From Moanibacter sp964542645 (GTDB lineage: Bacteria; Verrucomicrobiota; Verrucomicrobiia; Opitutales; UBA2987), in assembly GCA_964542645.1 (NCBI GenBank), contig CAZIUG010000009.1:120942-184941 (forward strand): a stretch of DNA of 64,000 nucleotides. Direction: 5' to 3'. This document shows positions 8,829 through 16,876 of this stretch, in pieces; positions within the stretch are counted from its first letter, which is position 1, and each line of letters begins with the position of its first letter. The notes beneath the pieces are model-generated. The model was not told where the DNA came from. It ran no database searches and saw only the letters and a program-made list of their open reading frames with translations. The position numbers and the translations under genes are program-made.

Positions 8829-9611
8829 ATGATTTCGATAAACAACGTTGAACGGTTTCGAGCGCGTTTAAAAGCAGGTCAAATATGCGTTGGAGGTTCT
8901 GTTACGCTCATTGATCCTTTAGTCAGTGAAGTGGTTGCTGAAGCAGGTAACGATTTTGTCTGGATTGAAACAGAGCATTCACACCTAAATCTACCAGCGG
9001 TGATGGCACATATCCTGGCTCTGCGCGGCACCCATGTGGCTCCAATTGTACGTGTGCCCTGGAACGACCCGATACTTCTTAAGCCAGTATTAGATATGGC
9101 CCCAGCGGGTATTGTTATTCCGATGGTCCGTTCTCCGGAAGAAGCCCGAAACGCGGTTGCAGCATGTCGTTATCCCCCCGAAGGAATCCGTGGTTTCGGT
9201 CCGATTCGAAATATGTACGGAATGGAGTCGATCACTGAATACCTAGATAAGGCCAATACACAGATTTTGATTTTCATTCAAATTGAGCATATCGATGCAG
9301 TCCGTAGCCTTGATGAGATTTTAGCCATACCGGGCCTGGATGGAATTGTGTTGGGAAGAATGGACCTTTCGGGATCGATGGGGAAACTAGGACAGAATAA
9401 TGATCCCGAGGTTGTGGAAGCGATTGACACCATATTTTCGAAAACAAAAGACGCCGGGCTCTATATTGGCGTTTCCATTGGTTATGATGCCGATACGGTC
9501 CAGGATTGGCGAGCCAAGGGGGTAGACTGGTTCGAACTTGGGGAAGAGAAAAGTTACATCTATGAGGGCTCGAAGGTCATAGCCGATGCAGTACACTCAC
9601 TGGACCGCTAG
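8829..9611 (+). CDS. HpcH/HpaI family aldolase
   Basis: Predicted class II, divalent-metal-dependent aldolase that cleaves a 2-keto-3-deoxy or 4-hydroxy-2-keto acid to pyruvate or a related keto acid plus an aldehyde. Family residues are visible: the general-base His in IETEH (His50), the conserved Arg in IVRVPW, the metal-binding Glu in IQIEH, and GRMDLSGSMG, whose Asp is the second metal ligand. The length of 260 residues is normal. The start ATG is preceded by AAGGAG, spaced 10 bases. The substrate is unknown. In this setting a sugar-acid breakdown product is a reasonable guess. A second, more divergent family member lies at 55884-56768. Confidence 0.88.
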   Translation: MISINNVERFRARLKAGQICVGGSVTLIDPLVSEVVAEAGNDFVWIETEHSHLNLPAVMAHILALRGTHVAPIVRVPWNDPILLKPVLDMAPAGIVIPMVRSPEEARNAVAACRYPPEGIRGFGPIRNMYGMESITEYLDKANTQILIFIQIEHIDAVRSLDEILAIPGLDGIVLGRMDLSGSMGKLGQNNDPEVVEAIDTIFSKTKDAGLYIGVSIGYDADTVQDWRAKGVDWFELGEEKSYIYEGSKVIADAVHSLDR

Positions 9612-9677
9612 GATTTATCAGAACTTTGCTGTGAATTCAAAACATGTACCTGGTTATTCGAAAGGAGCAGAAATCCA

Positions 9678-10082
9678 TCATATTTCATGTTTTGTTACCT
9701 CATCATCATCTACTTCATCGGCAATGACATAAAAAACTAGTTCATCGCTTTTGCTAGCATTCCTTATTCTATGTTTAGTTTTAGGTGGTTGTGAGATGCA
9801 GTCACCTTCTATAGCTTCAAACTTCTCTCCGTTCCGTTCAACATAGGCATGCCCAGAAACAATAATAAAGAATTCCCAACTTGAACTGTGCGAGTGAACA
9901 GGACACGGAGACGCACCGGGAGGAACTCGGGTTAACTCTACATCGAAAGGATGCGGCGATTCTTTTGTACTTCCAAGTGCGACTGAAAGATGACGGCGGT
10001 TACGTTCATAAGTTCCACCCTCCCAACTCCAGCATTGATTCTCTAAGGGGACATTATTAATGTGTGTTTTCCAGGTCTCCAT
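9678..10082 (-). CDS. Small cupin domain protein
   Basis: A single-domain cupin of 134 residues. Motif 1 is GASPCPVHSHSSSWEFFIIVSG-like, with the HxH pair and Glu as metal ligands; motif 2 has G(5)PxxxxH(3)N with the last metal His. Such proteins bind sugars or act as isomerases, dioxygenases or sensors, and the function here is unknown. It is divergent from an amidohydrolase gene 69 bases away. The space between contains a perfect 15-base inverted repeat that starts just three bases upstream of this ATG, suggesting that the gene is controlled at that site. Confidence 0.8.
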   Translation of the reverse strand: METWKTHINNVPLENQCWSWEGGTYERNRRHLSVALGSTKESPHPFDVELTRVPPGASPCPVHSHSSSWEFFIIVSGHAYVERNGEKFEAIEGDCISQPPKTKHRIRNASKSDELVFYVIADEVDDDEVTKHEI

Positions 10083-10084
10083 AT

Positions 10085-10117
10085 TCTAGTTAAAGGGAAC
10101 GATTCCCTTTAACTAGA
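10085..10117. promoter_or_regulatory. Perfect 15-bp inverted repeat between divergent genes
   Basis: Left arm 10085-10099 (TCTAGTTAAAGGGAA) is perfectly complementary to right arm 10103-10117, with a CGA spacer. It lies between the cupin gene (-) and the amidohydrolase gene (+), three bases from the cupin start codon. It could be a symmetric operator for a dimeric repressor, or an mRNA hairpin covering the cupin translation start. It is not followed by a T-run, so a terminator is unlikely. Confidence 0.6.
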
Positions 10118-10151
10118 CAAGCAAATAACCGGCTCGATAAATTAAAAAACG

Positions 10152-11000
10152 ATGCAAGTCAAAGTCGATATCCACAGTCATATTTATGAACGACATCATT
10201 GGGCAGATGAGACCGTCGCGGAAATAGCCGCAGCTTACGGAAATAGTGACATATGCCACTGCCCGCCAATTGAACACTGGCAACAAGTTGCGCAGAAAGT
10301 CGACCGGGTAGCAGTCTTCGCGATGATGATGAACGCAACGGGACTGGTGGTCCCTAACGAGTACATACACGAATACGTAAAGGACCATCCTAAGAAACTG
10401 ATCGGTGTAGCGAGTGTTGATCCAAATGTTCCTGGATGCATCGAGCAATTGGATCATGCTGTGAAAACCCTTGGATTCCAGGCACTCAAACTTAGCGGCG
10501 CCTACCAGGACTTTAACCCCGCTGATACTTGCTACGACCCGCTATATCGGAAGGCACAAGAACTCGATATCCCGATCTTCTGGCACCAGAGCACTACCTC
10601 ATTATCTCGAACCCCGCTACGTTGGTCACAACCGCTTCTGCTGGATGAAGTGGCACAACGGTTTCCCAAACTACGTCAACTAATTTGCCATATCGGCCAT
10701 CCCTGGCACACCGATGCCGTAATGGTTATTCGAAAACACCGAAATGTATACGCAGATATGTCTGGTTTCGGTTTCCGTCGTTTACAGTTTTACCAGGCTT
10801 TGGTCACAGCCCACGAATACGGTGTAGCACATAAGATATTTTTCGGTTCGGATCATCCTTTCGCCACAGTCGACGATAGTGTCCAGTATCTATACGATGC
10901 GTCGGAAATGGCTGCTAAGGCCAATCTGCCTCCAATTTCCCAGGAATTCATTGAGGGAATGCTCCAGCGTGATTCGTTCAAAGTAATGGGAATGGGTTAG
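10152..11000 (+). CDS. Amidohydrolase family protein (amidohydrolase-2 type)
   Basis: Predicted TIM-barrel metal-dependent hydrolase or decarboxylase of 282 residues. The metal-binding HxH is at residues 8-10 (DIHSH); later barrel residues include His in FWHQS, His in HIGHPWH and the terminal-strand Asp in FGSDHP. This group (Pfam amidohydrolase 2) includes lactonases of sugar acids and aromatic-acid decarboxylases; the substrate is unknown. The gene is divergent from a cupin gene and may share its regulator through the inverted repeat at 10085-10117. The start is ATG with little ribosome binding site. Confidence 0.85.
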   Translation: MQVKVDIHSHIYERHHWADETVAEIAAAYGNSDICHCPPIEHWQQVAQKVDRVAVFAMMMNATGLVVPNEYIHEYVKDHPKKLIGVASVDPNVPGCIEQLDHAVKTLGFQALKLSGAYQDFNPADTCYDPLYRKAQELDIPIFWHQSTTSLSRTPLRWSQPLLLDEVAQRFPKLRQLICHIGHPWHTDAVMVIRKHRNVYADMSGFGFRRLQFYQALVTAHEYGVAHKIFFGSDHPFATVDDSVQYLYDASEMAAKANLPPISQEFIEGMLQRDSFKVMGMG

Positions 11001-11319
11001 TTAGTTTCCTTGAGGTCTTTCCTCACACCGAATCTCCTTTTTACCACCCTTCGTGTAATAAACCCACTCAACCAACCTTTTTTTACTAAAAAATGGACCC
11101 ATCGGGATAGTTTTTATTGTAATTGAGATGCATTGAAGCTTCTGAGTGTAACCTGATTATTTAAAAACTTGCGCAGCAAAAAAAATCAGATTCATAAAAG
11201 TGATTACTTTTAACATCGTCCCAGTAGACTGCGAAGTATCGGACCTAAAGTCTTGGGAAATAGGAAATTCTCTTTTCTTAATTTTTAGATTGTCAGCCTA
11301 AAAACCGGAGAGATCTCAA
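11001..11319. other. Intergenic region, nothing recognised
   Basis: 319 AT-rich bases between two + strand genes. GGAG at 11308-11311 serves as ribosome binding site for the SDR gene. The spacing argues for a separate promoter. No hairpin with a T-run was seen. Confidence 0.4.
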
Positions 11320-12120
11320 ATGGGTAGAAATTCCAGAGTAGCCATCGTAACCGGCGGAGCCGCAGGAATCGGAAAGGCCTGTGCTTTAAGGTTCGTGAAG
11401 GAAAATATCCGTGTCGTCATTGGCGATATTTCGGAAGAAAACGGAGAACAGACTTGTCAATTTATAGAGAGCCAAGGAGGCGAAGCCCGCTTTGTTTTGG
11501 GCAACATCAATGATGATGCGACTTGTCAAAGTCTTGTTGACTCTGCTCTAAGCGAATGGGGACGAATCGACATTCTTGTCGCAAATGCAGCCTCTCGAAG
11601 TTTTACCTCATTCATCGACACAAAGGCTAAGGAATGGGAATCCATGTTGGGAGTAAACATGATTGGAACAGCCCAAACCTGTAATGCAGTAATACCTACA
11701 ATGATCACCCAAGGGTCTGGGGCCATAGTTCTCGTCTCATCGGTAGGATTTTTAATTGGACGCACCGACATGCCTATTTACGATGCCAGTAAAGCGGCAC
11801 TCGTATCGATGACTCGTTCCCTTGCAATCGAGTATGGTTCCCAAAATATTCGTATCAACGCCGTCTGTCCTGGATTCACTGTTACAGATTTTCATATCAA
11901 TAAGGCAAAGAATGTAGGGGAATCGATTTCCGAACTTAAGTCAGCTCAAGTAGGTGCACTTAATCGCCCTGCCGATCCGTCTGAGATTGCGTCCGCAATC
12001 TACTTCCTTGTAAGTGATGATGCATCATATATCACGGGACACTCGCTTGTAGTCGACGGCGGGGCTTCAGCTGGCAATCCGGGTGGATCTAGACTTTTTA
12101 AAACCCCTGAAGCTGATTAA
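11320..12120 (+). CDS. SDR family NAD(P)-dependent oxidoreductase
   Basis: Classical short-chain dehydrogenase/reductase of 266 residues. The cofactor loop TGGAAGIG is at 11-18, NAA at 89-91, catalytic Ser at about 140-141, and YDASK (Tyr154, Lys158). The C-terminal VVDGG segment is typical. The acidic residue in the second strand (VIGD) suggests NAD preference. The substrate is an alcohol, sugar or ketone that cannot be named. The start ATG has GGAG upstream. It is followed after 147 bases by a PhyH-type oxygenase on the same strand, a pairing of hydroxylation and alcohol oxidation that would make sense for degradation. Confidence 0.9.
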   Translation: MGRNSRVAIVTGGAAGIGKACALRFVKENIRVVIGDISEENGEQTCQFIESQGGEARFVLGNINDDATCQSLVDSALSEWGRIDILVANAASRSFTSFIDTKAKEWESMLGVNMIGTAQTCNAVIPTMITQGSGAIVLVSSVGFLIGRTDMPIYDASKAALVSMTRSLAIEYGSQNIRINAVCPGFTVTDFHINKAKNVGESISELKSAQVGALNRPADPSEIASAIYFLVSDDASYITGHSLVVDGGASAGNPGGSRLFKTPEAD

Positions 12121-12267
12121 CTTTTAATCCACAACCACCACGTATAAAGTCCGTACCGTCCCTGAGGGCAAAAAAGTTGGATGGGTACACGGTATTTGGT
12201 TTGATTTCCAAACCCGATCAATCATAAATTTTTCAGGTAGAAATATTCCTTTCCTTAGAAAGCTTTC

Positions 12268-13062
12268 ATGACACCAAAAACTGCTCAGTCCTTGCGTACA
12301 CAGATGGTTCAGGATGGTTTTTGTATCATCCCTGATATCCTAAGTTTGGATTTCATTAAGGAACTTCGACGGGAAACCGATCGGCTAAATGCTGATATGG
12401 AGCACCATCCCGATACCAAGTACCAAGGCACACACCTCGGAATTAAATTTGAGGATAATACCATTATGCAACAGTTGGGCGATTGGCTACCTGCCCGCCA
12501 AGCCCTGGAGGAACTTGGTTTCGGCGATTTCAATCACAACGGTTCTTTGCTCGTCTTGACCAAAGAACCACAGGCGCCCGCGTTATATTGGCATCAAGAT
12601 TGGATGCATTGGAATGACCCGCTTAGTTGTACTCCTTGGCCGCAAACAATTTTTCTTTCCTATTACCTTGAAGAAACACGAGTAGAAAATGGTTGTCTGA
12701 AAATTATTCCTGGCTCCCATCTCAAGAGAGTTCCTCTCCACGATCAATTAGTTACCGCCCACGAACAAGGTGCACGGTTTATCGAGGAAGATCATCCCAT
12801 TATGTTCAGCGATAACCACAACCAGGTAAATGTCTATTCCAACCCTGGAGACCTAGTTCTGGCCGATGCACGAGTTTTACACGCTGCCCATAAGAATCAA
12901 ACTAACGAGAGTCGGAACCTTCTATTGATCTGGCATCAACGTCCAGAGACCGTTCCCGACTACTGGGAAGACGACGTGCCGGTAGCCATAAGAAACCGCG
13001 ATCCTGATGCCACCTACGAAGGCACACGCGTTCCCGGGAATTTTCTGGTTTCTACTACCTGA
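12268..13062 (+). CDS. Phytanoyl-CoA dioxygenase (PhyH) family protein
   Basis: Predicted Fe(II)/2-oxoglutarate-dependent dioxygenase, 264 residues, cytoplasmic. The facial triad is intact: His109-Gln-Asp111 (YWHQDW) and His205 (VLHAAH), with Arg216 placed to bind 2-oxoglutarate. An IPGSH segment precedes the distal His, as in the family. The substrate is unknown; bacterial PhyH-like enzymes hydroxylate, demethylate or open many small molecules. It follows an SDR gene on the same strand. It is similar in layout to the protein at 15993-16826 (both have WHQD and LHxAH), so these look like paralogues. Confidence 0.88.
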   Translation: MTPKTAQSLRTQMVQDGFCIIPDILSLDFIKELRRETDRLNADMEHHPDTKYQGTHLGIKFEDNTIMQQLGDWLPARQALEELGFGDFNHNGSLLVLTKEPQAPALYWHQDWMHWNDPLSCTPWPQTIFLSYYLEETRVENGCLKIIPGSHLKRVPLHDQLVTAHEQGARFIEEDHPIMFSDNHNQVNVYSNPGDLVLADARVLHAAHKNQTNESRNLLLIWHQRPETVPDYWEDDVPVAIRNRDPDATYEGTRVPGNFLVSTT

Positions 13063-13369
13063 AATTCTAATTTAGCAATCGCAGATTGCTAGGAGCCGAA
13101 ATTCATTTTTTGGCCTCGCAGGACTCGGGTTTCGGTATCCGAGCTATTCTCCGTACAGGATATGATTTAGTTTAGGGAGCGTCCAAAACCTGTAGAGATG
13201 AGAGAAGAGTGTCGGAGAATAAAGTTAAAGATAAAATAATCGATCTTCAAAAGGTCGAGTGCCCCTAAGTCTCCATATCCCGCTCAATTTAAACTTACAG
13301 ATATATTCAAAACTGGTATCTATTCAGGACCTTGACGAACTTAGTTAATTTATTGCTAATAATAAGAAA
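13063..13369. other. Intergenic region with a small hairpin after the PhyH gene
   Basis: 307 bases between two + strand genes. TAGCAATC (13073-13080) and GATTGCTA (13084-13091) form a perfect 8-bp hairpin with a three-base loop 10 bases after the PhyH stop. It lacks a T-run, so it is only a weak terminator candidate. The rest shows nothing. Confidence 0.4.
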
Positions 13370-14371
13370 ATGGTGAAGGGCGAAAAGAAGATCACGAATG
13401 ACGGTGATTATACAGCAAAGGACCTGCCTATTCCTTTATGTGATCCCCACTTCCACATGTGGGATTGCATAGCCCACCCTAATCCAAATCTCGGGGAAGC
13501 GGGTCAAATTTTACCAGTTTACTCTGCGAAAAATTATCAGGCCGACATGAAACAACTGCCTTTGCCTCTTTATTGGGTTTCAGGGATCCATGTAGAAACA
13601 ATAGTCGGGCAATCGGAAGAGTCAGAGATTCCGGATATCATAGAGGAAACTAGTTGGGTATGCTCACAATTGAACAGCACAGCACAACTACATCCATTTG
13701 CTGTCGTTGCATTCCTCAATCTTACGCAGGAAACGCCTTTGTCTGACAACCTCTTAGAAAAACACATCCATGCATCAGGAAACCGACTCTGCGGAGTACG
13801 AATGATTCTAAATCACCATCCACATAACCAAGACCTAACCTGGCCACATGTAGATTCAAGCATCCTTAAAAACCCTAATTTTCGTCGAAATATTGCTCTC
13901 CTAGAAGACCGAAATCTTTCTTTTGACCTTTCCTGCAATCCACACCAGATCCCAGATGCAGTAAAAGTCCTGAGGGACTTTCCTGATCTACATGTGATTA
14001 TTAATCACTTAGGTTTTCTTCACGATGGCGAAGATGAAACTCATCTGCGACTTTGGCGCGAAGGCATGGAATCCCTCGCTACGCTCCCTAATACATTCGT
14101 CAAACTATCGATGCCCTGGTTTGCTAGGAACGGATTCCAATGTAACCGAACAATGGGAGGAGAAGTCGGACAGATTATCCGCGACTTGATTGCGTTATTT
14201 GGGTGCAACCGCTGTATGTTTGCCAGTAATTATCCAGTGGATAAGATGCAGGGCATTACTATTCCTGCACTCTATAGAAGATTTCTAGAATGGAGTTCTG
14301 ATCTATCAGAAACAGATCGTACCGATCTGTTTCATAACACTGCGATCAAGGCTTACGGACCAATACAATAA
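13370..14371 (+). CDS. Amidohydrolase family protein (TIM-barrel, lactonase-like)
   Basis: Predicted metal-dependent hydrolase of 333 residues, of the type that includes sugar lactonases and 2-pyrone-4,6-dicarboxylate hydrolase. The metal HxH is at 27-29 (DPHFHMWD), a barrel His lies in VIINHLGF, and the terminal strand has FASNYPVDK. The usual terminal GSDxP Asp reads ASNYP, as is common in the fuconolactonase-like group. The start is ATG without a clear ribosome binding site. The coding sequence contains a perfect 11-bp inverted repeat near its 3' end (14309-14333). The substrate is unknown; the neighbourhood suggests a sugar-acid lactone. Confidence 0.82.
   Translation: MVKGEKKITNDGDYTAKDLPIPLCDPHFHMWDCIAHPNPNLGEAGQILPVYSAKNYQADMKQLPLPLYWVSGIHVETIVGQSEESEIPDIIEETSWVCSQLNSTAQLHPFAVVAFLNLTQETPLSDNLLEKHIHASGNRLCGVRMILNHHPHNQDLTWPHVDSSILKNPNFRRNIALLEDRNLSFDLSCNPHQIPDAVKVLRDFPDLHVIINHLGFLHDGEDETHLRLWREGMESLATLPNTFVKLSMPWFARNGFQCNRTMGGEVGQIIRDLIALFGCNRCMFASNYPVDKMQGITIPALYRRFLEWSSDLSETDRTDLFHNTAIKAYGPIQ
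14309..14333. repeat. Perfect 11-bp inverted repeat inside the end of an amidohydrolase gene
   Basis: GAAACAGATCG (14309-14319), spacer TAC, CGATCTGTTTC (14323-14333). It sits 38 bases before the stop codon and codes for part of SETDRTDLFHN. It could be an mRNA 3' hairpin or a protein binding site. No T-run follows. Confidence 0.5.
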
Positions 14372-14683
14372 TTCTTCACATAGACTATCTTGATTCAATG
14401 GAAGTAGGAAGAGATTCATAATAAAGTTTCTATTCTAGGACTTAATAATAGCATATCTGTCTCGCGGTCTCAGCATAACGTGAAAATTGGTACACATTTG
14501 CCAATATCTCAGAATACTGCAGTCAAGCTTCCATAAATTTATCTAGTCCAGCGATGTTAGGTGCTCTTCTTCCACAAAGTGGACTATAGAGGTGTCGGTT
14601 ATTTTTTAGATCCACCCAGTTCATTAAAACGCTAAGGAAATGCGCAAAGAACCTTTCCCACCCACAAGAACGACAAAGAGAGC
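14372..14683. other. Convergent intergenic region, nothing recognised
   Basis: 312 bases between the amidohydrolase gene (+) and the desaturase gene (-). It is AT-rich. I see no strong terminator hairpin, RNA gene or repeat. Confidence 0.35.
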
Positions 14684-15796
14684 TCACGCCTGCGTAAGAC
14701 CTGCTTCTTGCTCAAGTATGGAATCGTCAGCACGATTGATATTCTCTTCGTCTACCGGCTTTGGTACATTTGGAATAAACACGTAATCGGGATCTTTTTG
14801 TTGCCTACGGTGGATCTCTAATAGACCCTTCCAGGTAGTTAACAACCCGTGCGGCGCTGGCGGCATCTCCTGCTCGATAACACCACGCAATTTCGGTAAA
14901 TTGAAGAATGGAACTGCAGGATACATATGATGCTCGATGTGATGTTGCATATTCCAGTAGAGGAAGGCGGGCAACCAGGAACAAGTGAAGGTCCGGCAGC
15001 AAAGACGATGGTCTGGAACATTAGGAGAGAGTCCAAAATGCTGAGGCTGCCCGCACAGAAATTGCAGCCACCCGCAGTATTGTCTTCCATTTATTAGCAC
15101 TATAAGAAACCAGTGCCCTGTGGTGATGCATAAGGTGGCTATCGCAGCGTGGCCCAAAAGCGTGTATCGAGCCCAATTTAGATGTTTGCTGCGAAGTTTC
15201 TGGTCATGTTCAGGCATTAAGAACTCATACCACTCGTTGTCCATATGCCCAGTTGCCCTTTTAAAGTAGACCTTCAGAGTATCCCACGTGGCCAGCGGGT
15301 CCCACCCAAACAGGCGAAGCCAGAATCGCCAATCTTTGAAGGTAAACTTAGCGGGAAGAACGACCTCTCCATCATAGTCATTGTGGACCGTTACTTGGTG
15401 ATGCTTAATATGACTGGGACGAAACCAGACATAGTCCCACCACCCTAAAAATGCGAAAATCCTCAAAAACAATTCGTTCAACGCCTTTGTCTTAAAAGGT
15501 GTCCGGTGCATGAGTTCATGACAAGCAGTCCCTCCAAGGAAACTAGAGAACGTTCCGTGAAGGAATAGGGCAACAAGAAGGAAAGGAAGAGACAACAACC
15601 AATTGTCTCTATTCATCCAAAGAAACAAAAGATAAGCCAGCGTACCAGTAGTAGTACATAGACCTAAGTGCCCCAATGTCTGACGAAATCCTTGGAAATC
15701 ACTCCGCTGAACTAATTCCCTCATTATTTTCGGATCTATCCGGGAACGGTACCAGTTGATTGTTCTATCCTTCAGAAATTTCTGTGAGTCGTTCAT
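14684..15796 (-). CDS. Fatty acid desaturase / membrane di-iron hydroxylase
   Basis: Integral membrane non-haem di-iron enzyme of 370 residues, which inserts a double bond or hydroxyl group into an acyl chain or related lipid. The three histidine boxes are present: HELMH, HIKHH and HHIEHH. Hydrophobic segments lie near residues 45-95, 110-125 and 215-235, consistent with the membrane-embedded desaturase fold. The start is ATG at 15796. It is one of only three clearly membrane-embedded proteins in the window (with FrdC and FrdD). It may tune membrane fluidity or modify a substrate; context does not decide. Confidence 0.9.
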   Translation of the reverse strand: MNDSQKFLKDRTINWYRSRIDPKIMRELVQRSDFQGFRQTLGHLGLCTTTGTLAYLLFLWMNRDNWLLSLPFLLVALFLHGTFSSFLGGTACHELMHRTPFKTKALNELFLRIFAFLGWWDYVWFRPSHIKHHQVTVHNDYDGEVVLPAKFTFKDWRFWLRLFGWDPLATWDTLKVYFKRATGHMDNEWYEFLMPEHDQKLRSKHLNWARYTLLGHAAIATLCITTGHWFLIVLINGRQYCGWLQFLCGQPQHFGLSPNVPDHRLCCRTFTCSWLPAFLYWNMQHHIEHHMYPAVPFFNLPKLRGVIEQEMPPAPHGLLTTWKGLLEIHRRQQKDPDYVFIPNVPKPVDEENINRADDSILEQEAGLTQA

Positions 15797-15992
15797 TGAG
15801 AATTTAAAGGTAACTAAATAAATATTCTATTCTAGGTTGTAAAAGTAAAGATTCAAAAAGGAATCATCAGCTCCGGAAGGAAACTCTTAAGGTTTTTGAA
15901 TCTAATATTTAACCAATAATCAAATCAACGAAATCGAGGACCTCTGTCCTCCAGACTTCATCCCATCCGGATATTCCTTGCAGGACTTAGAT

Positions 15993-16826
15993 CTACACCA
16001 ATCGTTTGTCAGGAACACGTTGGTGGGGGACAGGTAAAGCATTCCCCTGATACGTTGCCAATAACGGCTCCACGAGACCCCATTCCTTATCCGTCCAATT
16101 GGTTGGTTTGCTTCTGGGTTTACCATAAATAGCCTGCAGCGTATCCGGAAGCTGATAGTAAGTCGGACAAAACCACAGAGTAATAACGGTTCTACGTTGA
16201 TTCGACCGGTTCGCATGCGCGGAGTGAAGAATTCTGGCATCACCGACAACAAGGTCTCCTGCTTTAACCGGCACATCCACTTCATCCGGATCAAATTCAA
16301 GAGCTGGATGTCCATTCGTCGCGTTCTGGATCTCTTTTGAATGCGCTGGCGGCAAACCGTGAAGACGATGACGCTTACGATGCGATCCAGGGATAACTCT
16401 TAAACAGCCATTATTTTGATTCGTGTTGATAAGGTAGTACATGAGAAAGAACTGAACCGGAGTATCAGTATAACTTATAGGATCATCCCACACAAATCCA
16501 TCCTGATGCCAGAATAGGGCTGGGGCTATTTCTGGAGGCTTACTGATGATGTAGCCGCTATAAAATTTCAAGTTGGTAAAACCAAGTTCACAAAGAGCCT
16601 TTTGTGCACTCGGAAGAGAAATCAACGGCGCCATTTCCGGATTTCCTAAGACGTCTATAATACTACCTTGCAACTCAGAAGTATTCGACGTTCCCTCTTG
16701 TGATCGTTCGGCGGTACGGTCGGCAATTTTACGAATCTGATCGATCAAACCTTTCGACGCAACACCAGGAAGGCAGCAGTACCCTTCTTCGATTAATTGC
16801 CGACGCAATTCGGTCGATTGGTTCAT
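15993..16826 (-). CDS. Phytanoyl-CoA dioxygenase (PhyH) family protein
   Basis: Predicted Fe(II)/2-oxoglutarate dioxygenase of 277 residues. The triad is His107-Gln-Asp109 (FWHQDG) and His201 (ILHSAH), with Arg211 or Arg212 for 2-oxoglutarate. A VIPGSHRKRH segment precedes the distal half. The start is ATG at 16826. The gene lies directly downstream of an aldehyde dehydrogenase (gap 50 bases, same strand), so the two may form an operon in which the oxygenase acts with aldehyde oxidation. Paralogous to 12268-13062. Substrate unknown. Confidence 0.88.
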   Translation of the reverse strand: MNQSTELRRQLIEEGYCCLPGVASKGLIDQIRKIADRTAERSQEGTSNTSELQGSIIDVLGNPEMAPLISLPSAQKALCELGFTNLKFYSGYIISKPPEIAPALFWHQDGFVWDDPISYTDTPVQFFLMYYLINTNQNNGCLRVIPGSHRKRHRLHGLPPAHSKEIQNATNGHPALEFDPDEVDVPVKAGDLVVGDARILHSAHANRSNQRRTVITLWFCPTYYQLPDTLQAIYGKPRSKPTNWTDKEWGLVEPLLATYQGNALPVPHQRVPDKRLV

Positions 16827-16876
16827 AATCAGTGAGTAGTCATATTTCCAAGATTTATGGTATGTTTGAACTGAAA

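Noticed and set aside
14684..15796. Suspected frameshift in the desaturase after residue 230
   Set aside because: The Cys-rich stretch looked odd, but the third His box and the C-terminus follow in the same frame, as in family members, so the gene is intact.
15920..16315. 131-codon minus-strand frame overlapping a PhyH gene
   Set aside because: It shadows the 3' part of the PhyH gene at 15993-16826 in another frame and has no motif.
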